DNA of 64,000 nt from Dactylonectria macrodidyma (taxonomy: Eukaryota > Ascomycota > Sordariomycetes > Hypocreales > Nectriaceae), in the NCBI GenBank assembly GCA_020744425.1, contig JAGMUV010000001.1:6262001-6326000 (forward strand). The letters run 5' to 3'. The stretch's first letter is position 1. Every line of letters starts with the position of its first letter. Below the pieces are notes generated by a model. The model worked only from the letters and a program-made list of their open reading frames with translations, was not told where the DNA came from and made no database searches. Both the position numbers and the translations under genes were made by a program. Positions 21,822 through 33,036 of the stretch are shown here, piece after piece.

Positions 21822-24555
21822 ATGGTTCGATTAAGCCTGGCTGCATGCCTCTTTGCGGGCGTGTTGAGCGCCGCACAGAGCGACAGCGCCGAAACGAAAC
21901 AGGCGGCCGCTCGTCTCCCCGGTGCCTACATTGTCGAGTTTGAGGAGGGAAAGGTATGTAAATATTTTTCAGGTGGATAGAGCAACACTAACATGAAGTA
22001 GAGCACGTCGGGCTTTGAAAAAGAAGTCGACGGCCAGGCCACAACCCGCCTGGAGCTTGACTACAAGCTCTTCAAGGGTGTCTCCATCCAGTTTAACGAC
22101 CTTGAGAAGGCAGATGACTTGGCCGCTAACGTGGCTGCGCTGCCAGCCGTCAAGAATATTTGGCCAGTCAAAGTCTACAGCATCCCAAAGCCTACCATCG
22201 AGTGGACTGGCACGCCTGGAGTAGAGCATGCCGTGTCTAAGAAGAAGCGGGCCATCAATGAAACTGCCGAGGACACCTTTTCGCCTCATGTCATGACCCA
22301 GGTGAACAAGCTGCGAGCTGATGGTATTACCGGAAAGGGTGTGAAGGTTGCTGTGATTGACACTGGAGTAAGTCGACGAGCCAATTACTGGTCAAAGGGT
22401 TGTTTAACTGATGCTTGATTCTCAGATTGACTATGAACACCCTGCTCTAGGAGGATGCTTTGGCCCTGACTGCCTTGTTGCATTTGGCACTGACTTTGTC
22501 GGTGACAACTATGACGGATACAACCAGGTATATCCTGATGATGACCCTATGGACTGTCAAGGACATGGTAGTCACGTTGCCGGCATCATCGCCGCCCAGG
22601 AGAACTCTATGGGCTTCACTGGTGCCGCTCCCGATGTTACGCTCGGCGCATACCGCGTGTTTGGATGTGATGGAGAAGCCGGTAACGATGTTCTGATTGC
22701 TGCCTTCAACCAGGCCTTTGAGGATGGTGCAGACATCATCACTGCTTCTATCGGCGGCGCCAGCGGCTGGTCTGAAGAGCCCTGGTCCGTCGCCGTCTCT
22801 CGCATCGTCGAGCAGGGCGTCCCTTGCACCGTCTCGGCCGGCAACTCTGGCGACGTCGGCATGTTCTACGCCAGCACGGCAGCCAACGGCAAGAAGGTCA
22901 CGGCCATTGCCTCGTACGACAACAGCAAGTCTGTAGCACTGCTCTCCACGTCTTACTATACTGTGGGTGACAGCACTTCAAAGATTGGCTTTGGGCAGAC
23001 GGTAGGTACTCCGAATGCCTGGGCAGATGTCAAGCTTCCTCTTTGGGCGCCTAGCTACGACACTACCATTGCCAACGGTGGCTGCGACGCGTATCCGGCT
23101 GATACTCCCGACTTGAGCGGTTACATTGTACTCGTTAGACGTGGAACCTGTACCTTTGTGCAAAAGGCGCAGAATGCCGCAAACGCTGGTGCCAAGTACC
23201 TTCTCGTCTACAACAACGCTGGTGGCGCGTCCAAGATTGACGTCTCGACCGTTTCCGGCATCCTCGCAGCCGGTATGATTACATCTGACCAGGGAGCCAA
23301 GTTCATCTCGCTGCTCAAGGCTGGATCTAAAGTTACACTGGAGATGAATGACGGGTCCAGCGGCGAGGTGACGCTCTCCGAGAGCGACAACACCGTCACG
23401 GGCGGTTCCGTCAGCACCTTTTCTTCCTGGGGCCCTACCTGGGAAGTCGACGTCAAGCCTCAGTTTGGAGCACCTGGAGGAAGCATCTTGTCCACGTACC
23501 CGAGAGCAAAGGGCAGCTATGCCGTGCTGTCTGGCACTTCAATGGCGTGCCCCCTCGTTGCTGCCATTGTTGCCCTCGTCTCTGAGGTGCGCGGCACCTT
23601 GGACCCCGCCACTCTCGAAAACGTTCTGTCTGCCAACTCCAACCCGACACTCTTCAACGATGGCGCCAAGTTCTACGACTTCCTTGCTCCTGTTCCTCAG
23701 CAGGGTGGCGGTTTCATCCAGGCCTACGATGCCGCCCACGCCAAGGTTCTCTTGAGCCACTCGAGTCTTTCATTCAACGACACAGACAACTTCGTCAGCG
23801 TCCTCAACTTCACCATCGAGAACACCGGCAGCGACAGCATTGACCTGGAAATCTCACACGTTCCTACCCGGACAGTTTACACGCTCATCGCAGACTCCAT
23901 CTACCCCGAGACCTTCCCCAACGAGTTCGTCGATGCCCCCGCCAGCCTTGAGTTCAGCGAGTCCAAGCTGAGCATCGGTGCTGGTGAGAGTGTCACCATT
24001 GAGGTTATTCCCACTCCTCCCGAAGGTGTCGCTACGGAGCGTCTCGCGCTTTGGTCTGGTTACATCGCCATCAACGGCTCGTCTACCTCCCTGTCTCTTC
24101 CCTACCAAGGCCTCGCTGGATCTCTTCACGATGCACAGGTTCTAGCCGCCGATGATACCTGGATCAGCAAGGCAGGTGACGATACCCTCGCAAAGGTGCC
24201 GGCCAACACCACCTTTACGCTCCCCACTCCCGGCACTGCGGAGAACTCAACCCTAGTACTTCCGGCTCTTGTCTGGTACCTGGCCCTTGGTTCTGCCAAG
24301 ATTGAGGCAGAGGTCATCCCTGTGTCGTCCGACTCGGCATCCAAGAGCATCGGCCAGCCCGTCTCATTCCCCTTCCAGTGGAATCCCATGGGCTCTAACA
24401 AGCTGGAGTGGACGGGCGAGCTTGTTGACGGCAGCTATGCACCCGCCGGACTGTACAAGATTGCCTACAGGGCATTGCATATCTTTGGCGACGAGGAGGA
24501 GGAGAGCGACTGGGATAAGTCGGTCTCCCCAGTGTTTGGCATCAAGTATGAGTAG
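21822..24555 (+). CDS. secreted subtilisin-like serine protease (S8, PA domain, Fn3-like; Pr1C/Vpr type)
   Basis: Exons 21822-21953, 22002-22367 and 22426-24555; 875 aa. A signal peptide (MVRLSLAACLFAGVLSAAQS) is followed by an I9-like propeptide with a dibasic KKKR near residue 140. The catalytic triad is Asp164 (VAVIDTG), His213 (GHGSHVAG) and Ser538 (SGTSMACP); the oxyanion Asn is in SAGNSGD. A protease-associated domain is inserted at about 375-465 (YIVLVRRGTCTFVQKAQNAANAGA), and an Fn3-like C-terminal part follows from about 590. This is the architecture of the large fungal subtilisins such as Metarhizium Pr1C. Extracellular protein degradation is expected; entomopathogens and saprotrophs both have it. 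No broken residues seen. Confidence 0.95.
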
Positions 24556-24917
24556 AAAGCGAGGGATTAGAGCGATTGTACAAACGAAGGGGTTGGACAT
24601 TGTTAAACTTCTCAGTCCATGTTTTTGTATCTTATCTATCTGTGGTTTGGATGGTGTAAAATAAATATGATGACTTCAGCCTCGGACAAATCGCTGTGAG
24701 CATGAAAAGGTGAAAATATTTCGCGCTTGCCTTGTAGGAGAGACATCTCGAATAGCTTGTAACTAATTTGCCGAGAGTATGCATATATCTTGATGTGCCA
24801 CTAAAGAACGCGGCCTCTCAGTCTTCAAGACACATCATGTGAGAATCAGAATCAAATAGACTACCATAATAGCTCAAAATGTACAGAGATTGTGTACTTT
24901 TGAACAAGGAGAATAGG
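24556..24917. other. convergent 3' intergenic
   Basis: About 360 bp between two convergent stops, AT-rich, presumed terminator/polyadenylation sequence. No ORF. Confidence 0.5.
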
Positions 24918-26749
24918 TCAACAAAAAGGTATCAAGGGAATCGTAAATAAAGTAGGTCCAGTGAGGATGTCTCTCGGGCTCTCGTCAATAGTCTTAGCAA
25001 CGGTGGTAGCCAGCAGATCGGTCTGACGCATTCCCACACAATGACCGATATTTCGTAGCTGCTCAATGGCAAATAATCGCAGGTCCCGTGTGTTCAGTTC
25101 TTCAAGGGCCACGACGTACAGTGGGCGGATCAAAGATATAATGCCTGCACATGACAGTCAGTGGTGTTAAAATCAAAGGAGGTTGAAACTCACGAGGAGT
25201 GCCTGTGAAACTAGAAACTGAGATGCATATATCGGTAGACAACTTTGTGATTGTGGAAAGATAAGCGGCTTTTTTCTTCATGTCAGGCGAGTCTGAGCAG
25301 TCCTCAGCTTGGATGATGAGCTTGCTGATGAGGATGCGCACCACCCGCCAGTTGTTCATAGTCTCTGCAATCCAGAGGTTGGGATACACATGAACATTTG
25401 TGTCGAAAAAGGCACCGTTTACCGCATCGGATGCGTCGATTGCCGTATATCCCCACATAGACGGCGCGCGAGCTTTCCAGGCCTGGAGGTCATTGTCGAT
25501 ATCAAGTGCTTTTGATTGAACTGTGGGTATATCTGTGATCTCGCGTTTCGCAAAAGCGGCGGCGAGGTTGATGATACGGAACGAAATTTCACACATCGAC
25601 GCCTGGCTGGCGACGTTGTTGCGCTGCCATTGCTGTCTGATGATGCTGGTTTGGAACTGACATGTCGCTCGTACCAGGGCGTGTGGGACAGCCATGTGCT
25701 GCTGCAAGCAGGCTGATAGCTTTTCCATTATAAGTCATTGTGATGCACTATAAAGACCTCCAGCGGTATGACTCACTATTTGAGAACGGATCAAGATGTA
25801 TAAAAGTCCCCCGAGCTTCCGAGTGAACTGCTTTGGCCCGCGTAGCTCGAGCAAGGCCGTGGCACCCTTGACATGGGCGACCCAGTAGCTATAACGATCC
25901 GAAGTCGCAAAGTTGACGGTCTTTACATAGGGTCAGGATGGTTTCTTCAGAGTAAATAGTAGGCTCGACATACCTCATACAGCCCAAGCAGAATGACTGC
26001 CATGAGCGTTGAATCCGCAACCACCTGCACCGGGTCGCGCAAAGCAGTATTCACGGCGGCAATGGCCTTGGCATACCGCTCTTTCGACCTGGACGCGACA
26101 CGGGGAGCATACGACACGTTAGATACCCCGGACATGCCAACCGCATCGATGGCTGCGTGCAGGACGGACCCATCTTCGGAGTACGACTGAGCGAGCCAGT
26201 CGTGGTACTCTCCACCGAAGGGAGCCTCGTTGAAGGTGTATTTGGCGAAGAAAAAACTCACGCCAAGTTTGTTGACGGGCTGCGAGAGGGGGCCGCATAT
26301 GTACAAGGCCGATGAATATGATGCGGGTGAGCTGCGTCTTAATACCAGGCCATCGTTTTCCGGTTGACTAGACGGTTCGGATATTATCTCTTGTGCCAAT
26401 CCCGGTTGGGCTTGGCTGCATCGATTCTTTGTTGAATGGTTTGTTGAATGGCTGGAAGATCCGGGCGTTATATAATTCACCGACCCTGATTGAGGCTGAT
26501 CCAACTGCCGGACCTTTCTGATAATTCGCTCAGACTCGTCCCGAAATAAGACGTTGTCCAGGTCCCTGTAGCCTGGACACTCGACCTTGGACTTTTCGCA
26601 CTTGAGACATGCAGGTTTGCGCTGGTCACACTGACAACACCAAGCTGTTAGTTGTCAGGCTCAATTTAAAACATAAGGTTGCAACATGCCTTGACTTTAC
26701 GCCGGCGACAGCGCTCACAGCCTTTGCTAACGACCCCATAATACACCAT
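24918..26749 (-). CDS. Zn2Cys6 transcription factor with Fungal_trans_2-type domain
   Basis: Five exons: 26690-26749, 25974-26630, 25777-25920, about 25143-25689, and 24918 to about 25145 after a short intron. The zinc cluster lies right at the N-terminus (CERCRRRKVKC..CLKCEKSKVEC). The first intron, 26631-26689, interrupts it and begins with GC rather than GT. The middle region (HDWLAQSYSEDGSVLHAAIDAVGMSG.. AVNTALRD.. VHVKGATALLELRGP-like) is the usual Fungal_trans_2 layout. About 500 aa. It is divergent from the methyltransferase at 27259 with 509 bp between starts, so the two may be co-regulated. No target can be inferred. Confidence 0.85.
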
Positions 26750-27258
26750 GACGAAGTGTAATGACGGTGAATATCTCGAACGGTCCGTAGTTCAAGAGTG
26801 GGCGATGACCCCTTCAGAAAACAACAACAGACTGGACCAAGTCGAAAAGTCCGCTCCCGTTCGGAAGCGACAAGACAGAAATGTCATCCGGGACGGATTC
26901 ATGACCAAAGAATCCTTCCGGTTCCCGCAAAATGAATGTCAGCACCAACTGAAGATGAAGCCCCGCTCAAATCCACAGAAGACGGCATCAGGAGTGGACA
27001 CCAAAAGTCCGAAACCCGGGGTTCGCACTCTTCCCCTGTATCGGGCATAGCGCCTTTTGAAGGATCGCGGCCTGTCATTGGCTGGTTTGGCTTGATTGGG
27101 GAAGAACGGGGAAGAATAGGAGCTGAAGGTGAATGTCTGATGCAATATAAGAACCTCAACTTCTCCTCTGCATTCATCAATTTCATCATTTTTGTCAACG
27201 AGTCATTGATTCATCCATTTCCCAAGTTCATCTTAAGTTTCCTCTTTCTTCATCTCTC
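26750..27258. other. divergent promoter, regulator and methyltransferase
   Basis: 509 bp without a credible ORF; TATA-like TATAA at 27146-27150 followed by a CT-rich presumed 5' UTR for the methyltransferase. Confidence 0.45.
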
Positions 27259-28215
27259 ATGTCCTCACCAAACGCCACCACCATGTCTGACTCTGTCCCA
27301 ACCCCGGCAATAGCTCCCTCTGAAAAGACTTTCAGCTCCTACAACAGCGAGCAAGGCAAGGGCTACGCCCAAGTCCGCCCTGACTATCACCCAAAACTGT
27401 ACAAATATGTTCTGGACCAGCATACCTCGACTGGCGGCCAGCTCGACACTGTAGTCGATGTTGGCTGCGGCCCCGGCCTCGCTGCTCGCGCCCTCGCGCC
27501 GCACTTTGCCACTGCGATAGGCCTGGATCCTTCCGAGGGTATGCTCGCGACAGCACGCACTTTCGGCGGCACCACGTCGACTTCAGAGCCCGTTCGCTAC
27601 CAGCGTGCTACGGCCGAGGACCTTCAAGGCATCGCGGACGCAAGCGTTGACCTGATGACGGCGTCCAACGCTGCTCATTGGTTTGAGATGGATCGCTTCT
27701 GGGTCAGTGCAGCTCGCGTCTTGAAGCCCGGCGGCACCGTTGCTATATGGACGTCTGGCGAGATTCGCACCCATCCAGACCTGCCCAACTCGGTGGCCAT
27801 TCAAGCCGCCATTGAGCGTCATCGAGAGACACATCTCTTGCCTTACATTACGCCGGGGAGTCTTCTCACCCACAACCGCTACCTCGACCTTCCGCTGCCG
27901 TGGACCTTAGAGCGGCCGGTTGAGGAATTCGACCAGGGCGCTTTTGTCCGCAAGGACTGGGACGGGAATGAGCAGCTGTTCGTGGGTCAGGCAGAGTACA
28001 ACTTGGACATGTTTGAGAAGGTCATGGCGAGCGGAAGTCCAATGGTGAGATGGCGCCAGGCTCATCCCGAGCTTGTGGGGACTGACCGTGATATCTTGAA
28101 AATCCTTCGTGGTGAAGTTGCTCGCCTTTTGAATGAAGCTGGTGTGGAGAAAGGCAAGGAAATGGTAAGGGGACAAATGTTTGGAGTTGTGTTGATCATC
28201 AAGAAGAAGGTCTAG
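27259..28215 (+). CDS. class I SAM-dependent methyltransferase (trans-aconitate methyltransferase-like)
   Basis: Single exon, 318 aa. A second in-frame Met lies at residue 9 and could be the real start. Motif I VVDVGCGPG is at residues 65-73, with the acidic residue after beta-2 in GLDPSEGML; motif III is VLKPGGTVAIWTSG. The N-terminus (FSSYNSEQGKGYAQVRPDYHPKLYKYVLD) and the C-terminal half match the yeast Tmt1/Crg1 group of small-molecule carboxyl methyltransferases. Likely cytosolic and acting on a small acid; whether it serves the PKS-NRPS 5 kb away is only a possibility because an unrelated gene intervenes. Confidence 0.88.
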   Translation: MSSPNATTMSDSVPTPAIAPSEKTFSSYNSEQGKGYAQVRPDYHPKLYKYVLDQHTSTGGQLDTVVDVGCGPGLAARALAPHFATAIGLDPSEGMLATARTFGGTTSTSEPVRYQRATAEDLQGIADASVDLMTASNAAHWFEMDRFWVSAARVLKPGGTVAIWTSGEIRTHPDLPNSVAIQAAIERHRETHLLPYITPGSLLTHNRYLDLPLPWTLERPVEEFDQGAFVRKDWDGNEQLFVGQAEYNLDMFEKVMASGSPMVRWRQAHPELVGTDRDILKILRGEVARLLNEAGVEKGKEMVRGQMFGVVLIIKKKV

Positions 28216-28614
28216 ATAATTAGGAACTACCAAGTGAGCATCAAGTCCTACCTACCTACTTAATGATAAATTGACCATTATTGACCACTTTTCGGGATTC
28301 TTAAGCTCTGCTATTATGACTCGTTCATACCGTTTCAATGGTTGTAACGTTACCCTAGACCGCGGCGACCGCATTAGGAAATTGCCGAATTCAGTAGGCC
28401 ATCAGTCTGGAATGGCGTCACGTGAGTCACCGCAATGGGACGAGTAAATCAGAATACGAAGCCACCAACAACGGCCAGGGATTCAAGCGGTCTGACACGG
28501 TGTGACTCTACTGCTAGAACTCTGCATATATAGGACAGATCATCCTCCATACCTATTTCCACATCCATCCCCATATTGCATTCGGTTCTCTGTGATTCAA
28601 TCGAATAATTCACA
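28216..28614. other. intergenic promoter of the long intronless gene
   Basis: About 400 bp; TATATA at 28527-28532, 83 bp before the ATG at 28615. No ORF. Confidence 0.5.
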
Positions 28615-31600
28615 ATGGCGCGACTGGACGCCGACAAACTCGCGAAAGACCTACGTCAAAAGGACAGCGCTCAAGCTCGCACTGCCGCCATCGTCACATT
28701 CGGCAAGGCGCTTCGACGCGTAGATCGTTTCCAGCCAGCATGGGATGCCGTTGGTAGTGCCACTGGAGTAGCCGAGTTGATGGCCGAGTTCAGTGTGAAA
28801 GATGTTCGTTTGCTTTGCTGGTGGATGGGACGTTCAGCGTCGGCCATCAATGCAAGGCCTGAGAGACGTGCAGCGTTGGGGGAGCTGGTGAGGATGCTGT
28901 ACGAAAAACCGGGAGATGAGCGGCCGTTGAGGATTTACTACCAAAACATCGTGCCGGCGTGTACTTTGGACGTTGTTCAGGAATGGGAGACTCAGCGAGA
29001 CGTCGACTGGACTGTCTCGCAACAGGAGCGGCTGTTCCGTGGCCATCGCGAGTTGCACGACAGAAAGTTCCTTGAAGACATTTTCTCGACCGATGGAAAG
29101 AACTTGCAGTTTCAGACGGAGAGGAAACTTTTCCGAGGCAATTTGCCGTTCTGCGAGGAAATCTTGTCGACTCTCGCCGCCAAAGAGGGGGATGTGCGAG
29201 TCCCCGATGATTTCATGAAGGAGCTCGCCTTGCCCATCCTCAAACGCCTCCACAAGCGCAGATACGATGAGGAGATCCGCAACAAGTACCTGCAGCTCAT
29301 CCTGCAATGCATCCAGAAGCACCCAAAACAGTTTACCGGCCAATTGAAGCAGTTGTCAGGAGGCCTGCCTCAGTATATCACTCAGCGATGGCTCGACACG
29401 CCGGCAGAAAGCAAAGCGCAAGTGAAGGAATACCTGGTGCAGATCATCAAATTGATGCCAACCAACGCGCACCGCTTCGATCTGGGCTCCATCCACAACG
29501 CCATCACGTCCAGCCGGAATCTAGAGCCCGACACTAGGTACGAACTTCTGCGACTCTTCATGTTGCACTTGAAAGGGTACGGCATCGACATCGAGGACGA
29601 GTCGGCGGAAGGCCTTGCCCGGTTGAAGGACCTCCCCATCGAGAATGACTTGTGGCCAGCGAAGCTCTTCTTTTGCATCGACCCCAAGCAAGGACTCCGA
29701 CTCTTCGAAAACTTGTCCAGAGAGTATCCAGGTGGCGATTTCTTTGCCCCCGTGTCTGGCTGGGGAGCAACGACGCTGTTGAAGCAGACCCGCCACCAAA
29801 GTGGACCAGAGCGTGGTGATGAAGAGATCGCCAGGTGTCTGTTGATTCGGTACTCCCATACTAGAACCGAAGAATCGTCCTGGTTGGAAAGAGCTCGCGC
29901 GCTGATACACGAGCGACGCATACAAGCGCAGCAGTGTCGCGAGCCGCAAGACCGTGCCTTTTGGACAAAGTCTGCATTTGGCCTTTGCATTGCCGCCGGA
30001 GATCTGGACATCCTCGGGGATACTGTTCTGTGGGCCCGACGCTTCAACAAGGACCCTCTGGCGGTGCGGGAGATTTATGACGAGCAAATCTTCGACACAG
30101 AGGAACTCGGCGACTTGCTGGGCGTCATACCGAAGCATGATACTCCTGCTGCCGCACTGGTGAACCCTGACGCGGTGACGAGAGATATGAAGATTGCAAA
30201 CCAAATCGTCTTCAACCTCCTCGAGACCGCGGCCATGGCGGTCCAGGAGCCAGACTTCCATAGGGGGAGGTGGAACAGCCTGTTTCGCGTCTCCAAGGTC
30301 ATGGTCGACCGACGCCTTAAAAACATTGACTCTGTCAAGGATGCTCTATTAAAGACCTTGTCGTTGGAAGACACGAATACCCAACTGATCGAAACCGTAT
30401 GGAAGCCAACAATGGACAAACTCATTGAAATGGAGGAATTAGTGCGCAGGCCTACATCCGAGGCCCTGGGATCAGGCAGGGTCGGGGCCACGGGTGTCGG
30501 CGTCTTGCAGCGGCTCCTCAATGTGCCTGCTTCCATGATCGCCGAGCTGGCAACCTTCTTGCTCCAGCAGATGAATGCCCGGCTAGGCCGCGAGCAGGTG
30601 AGCGTGCAGATGGACAATGTCGTCCAAATCATCATGCGCGTTGCTCTAAGCGATCAGCCGTCGCTGGCTTGCCCGTTTGTTCGAAACATGATAATGGATG
30701 GAGACGACAATAGCTCGTGGCACCGAGAGCTCGTCAACGTGGGTTTCCTATATTCGCTTCCGTCGAAAGACGCACGAGAGTTTCTCTTTACCATGGCAGA
30801 GGCGATGATGGACAAGATGCGAGAGCAGAATGCGCGCCCGAGGTGGCAGGACAAAGAGGCGACGCCTGCGGACAAGCCCCAACCGTCGGCGATTAAAGTC
30901 ACCACAGTGAAGATGATGGCTCAGCTTCTGCAAGGCAGCGTCTTTATAGATGCTAAATCTGCTTGCGACATACTTGTCGGCCTGCTTGCCGAGGCAAGAC
31001 ACGTCGACGCGCAGATCACTATCGTGGACAGCTTGATCAGTACCATGGAGGAGCCAACTTGCGCGCCGGAGCTTCGAGCGCGTATACTCGATTCGTTCGA
31101 TAAGTACATCCTTCCAGTTGCCTCACAGCTCAATGAGCGTCGCCGTCTCACTGAAGCCGATTGGGAGATTGCCGCGAACGAAGATGATGCCAAACTCCCT
31201 GATGTCAGCGACAAGGCTCCGCTGTTGGTGTTGCTCGTCAATCGTGCCCTGGCAGCGAATCTGAACGTGGACGACAAGGGACGCCTTGCGAAGCTTGTGA
31301 TGAATGTGCTGGAGCAGTCTGCCGTGAACAACAGCCGATGGATGAAGCTGTTCCTGGCAAAGAATAAGTTCTTACTCGATCCCGATGAGCGTCTTCCTCC
31401 AGCCCCCGCCAGCCTTGGCGTGTATGGCATCACTGAAGGACTGTTTGGAGACTTGATAACCTATATGCCGGCTTCACTACTCAACATGATGCGAGATATT
31501 ATCCTCGTCAACTTGGATCCATCGCCGGGAATACTGCGCATCACCAAGGCGGTCAAGTCAAACGGCGATCTTCTCAACTCCAACGGAGGCAAGCACTGGC

Positions 31601-32445
31601 TCGCACAATTCGGCAAGCACGATCTTTGGGAATATCGCAGGGGCATATCTCACGCCGCCCTCGCGTTGCAGCGGCCAGCTGAAGGGATCAAGTCGAAACT
31701 GAGGGATGGCGAGGGTATCAATGTACAGACGCTGCGGGATTTTTTCCTCTCTATTGCCGAACGAGTCCTGATCAAGGGGAACACGGGTTTGATCGATATC
31801 TTCACGGAGTGGTTGTGTGAGCAGCGGTTTCAGAGCCGACAGTGCTGGGAAGCCTGGCGAGCGAATTGTGTTCCTCTGGTGAAAGACATCATCGTTATGA
31901 TTGAGATGATTCGATCAGGCCAGGGTCGTGATGGATTGGCGACTATCAGTACGACGCAGAGACCACCCATCCTGCCCAAAACGCTTCGACTACAGATAAT
32001 GGTGCTCCGCATTCCTTTCAGCTCGCCTAAAGAACCTGCGCCAGCGGATGCTGTAAAAGAATTTGTTTCAGAGCTGTCAGCACTCATCGACCAGCTAGCG
32101 GCACGCCGGCTACCGTACCACGAGGACTTTGCGCGTCTGAAGGAAGAGGTCCTCAACGCGCCTAGGCCAGCCGACTTTGCGACGTTTGCGCTGCAGCTGG
32201 TGGACGCTACGTCGATGGCTGAGCCGGAGTTGGCGGATTATCTGCGGTTGGAGCTTGTTGGGGATCTCTTGGTCAAAGCTGATGATCCAGCGGATGAGGG
32301 CATTGTGCGGGATGTCAGGACGACGGTCGTGAAGTGGAAGAACTGTGAGATGGAGGGCCCTAGAGTGATGGGTCTCGCCGTCGCGGAGAAGCTGACGGCG
32401 CAGGGGAAGAAAAGTTGGTTCAAGTGGGACGAGAGGGATGAATAA
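28615..32445 (+). CDS. large conserved-looking protein of unknown function
   Basis: A single 3.8-kb exon, 1276 aa. No signal peptide, membrane segment or recognised catalytic motif. The sequence is rich in Leu, Ala, Arg and Glu with amphipathic helices throughout (for example LPILKRLHKRRYDEEIRNKYLQ, VLLVNRALAANLNVDD), suggesting an all-helical HEAT/ARM-like scaffold. An N-terminal segment MARLDADKLAKDLRQKDSAQAR looks like a helix start and follows a good Kozak context (cacaATGgcg). The coding frame is unbroken, so the gene is under selection or recent. It separates the methyltransferase from the PKS-NRPS and faces it tail to tail. I do not recognise a family. Confidence 0.8.
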   Translation: MARLDADKLAKDLRQKDSAQARTAAIVTFGKALRRVDRFQPAWDAVGSATGVAELMAEFSVKDVRLLCWWMGRSASAINARPERRAALGELVRMLYEKPGDERPLRIYYQNIVPACTLDVVQEWETQRDVDWTVSQQERLFRGHRELHDRKFLEDIFSTDGKNLQFQTERKLFRGNLPFCEEILSTLAAKEGDVRVPDDFMKELALPILKRLHKRRYDEEIRNKYLQLILQCIQKHPKQFTGQLKQLSGGLPQYITQRWLDTPAESKAQVKEYLVQIIKLMPTNAHRFDLGSIHNAITSSRNLEPDTRYELLRLFMLHLKGYGIDIEDESAEGLARLKDLPIENDLWPAKLFFCIDPKQGLRLFENLSREYPGGDFFAPVSGWGATTLLKQTRHQSGPERGDEEIARCLLIRYSHTRTEESSWLERARALIHERRIQAQQCREPQDRAFWTKSAFGLCIAAGDLDILGDTVLWARRFNKDPLAVREIYDEQIFDTEELGDLLGVIPKHDTPAAALVNPDAVTRDMKIANQIVFNLLETAAMAVQEPDFHRGRWNSLFRVSKVMVDRRLKNIDSVKDALLKTLSLEDTNTQLIETVWKPTMDKLIEMEELVRRPTSEALGSGRVGATGVGVLQRLLNVPASMIAELATFLLQQMNARLGREQVSVQMDNVVQIIMRVALSDQPSLACPFVRNMIMDGDDNSSWHRELVNVGFLYSLPSKDAREFLFTMAEAMMDKMREQNARPRWQDKEATPADKPQPSAIKVTTVKMMAQLLQGSVFIDAKSACDILVGLLAEARHVDAQITIVDSLISTMEEPTCAPELRARILDSFDKYILPVASQLNERRRLTEADWEIAANEDDAKLPDVSDKAPLLVLLVNRALAANLNVDDKGRLAKLVMNVLEQSAVNNSRWMKLFLAKNKFLLDPDERLPPAPASLGVYGITEGLFGDLITYMPASLLNMMRDIILVNLDPSPGILRITKAVKSNGDLLNSNGGKHWLAQFGKHDLWEYRRGISHAALALQRPAEGIKSKLRDGEGINVQTLRDFFLSIAERVLIKGNTGLIDIFTEWLCEQRFQSRQCWEAWRANCVPLVKDIIVMIEMIRSGQGRDGLATISTTQRPPILPKTLRLQIMVLRIPFSSPKEPAPADAVKEFVSELSALIDQLAARRLPYHEDFARLKEEVLNAPRPADFATFALQLVDATSMAEPELADYLRLELVGDLLVKADDPADEGIVRDVRTTVVKWKNCEMEGPRVMGLAVAEKLTAQGKKSWFKWDERDE

Positions 32446-33036
32446 GAGTGTGCGAGAGATGATGTCTGTACATGTTCATACATTCTGTGCCTAGAACTGA
32501 AAGATACATGAGTGCCGTAATTTCAAACGGCAATAGAGTCAAATTGAAAACTCAAGAGAAAACAGGAATATAGTTAGTCCAGGTCACAACCTCGTATGCC
32601 TTTGTAGGCAGCGACGATAGCTCATACCAGGTGAGAGCTGTGATACCGAGACGGGCGACAAAGTAAATGCATATGAATACACCGCAGTTCATCGAGAGCC
32701 TCACCATGAGTTCATGACTGAAAGACAAAAGGTTGTCGTGACTATTAAGGAGACCCTGGTGTCTAATGAAGAAACCAAATATCGATAGGAAAACCATTCG
32801 AGTCACATAACCCAAGTCCAGCAGCTCAGAAACCAAGCAACCCAGATCAATAAGGTCAAGTGCTGCATCACAGATACCTTGCTGCCTCAACACTATAATC
32901 GAAAAAACAAGGAAGAAAAAAAATGAACAATTTAGAAAAGCAACAGTCGCTTCTGTCCTTGGCAGGCGTAACTAATCGACGGATCAAGTTTTCGCAATTT
33001 TCCTCGTACTCCTGACACCAATAATACACCTTCTCC
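32446..33036. other. convergent intergenic with a short hydrophobic open frame
   Basis: 590 bp between convergent stops. A minus-strand frame at 32552-32893 encodes about 113 residues with two hydrophobic stretches (VTRMVFLSIFGFFI; CGVFICIYFVARLGITAL) but no recognised family; most likely chance. Confidence 0.4.

Noticed and set aside
29521..30261. Minus-strand open frame of 246 codons within the 1276-aa gene
   Set aside because: Antisense shadow of a strongly coding plus-strand exon.
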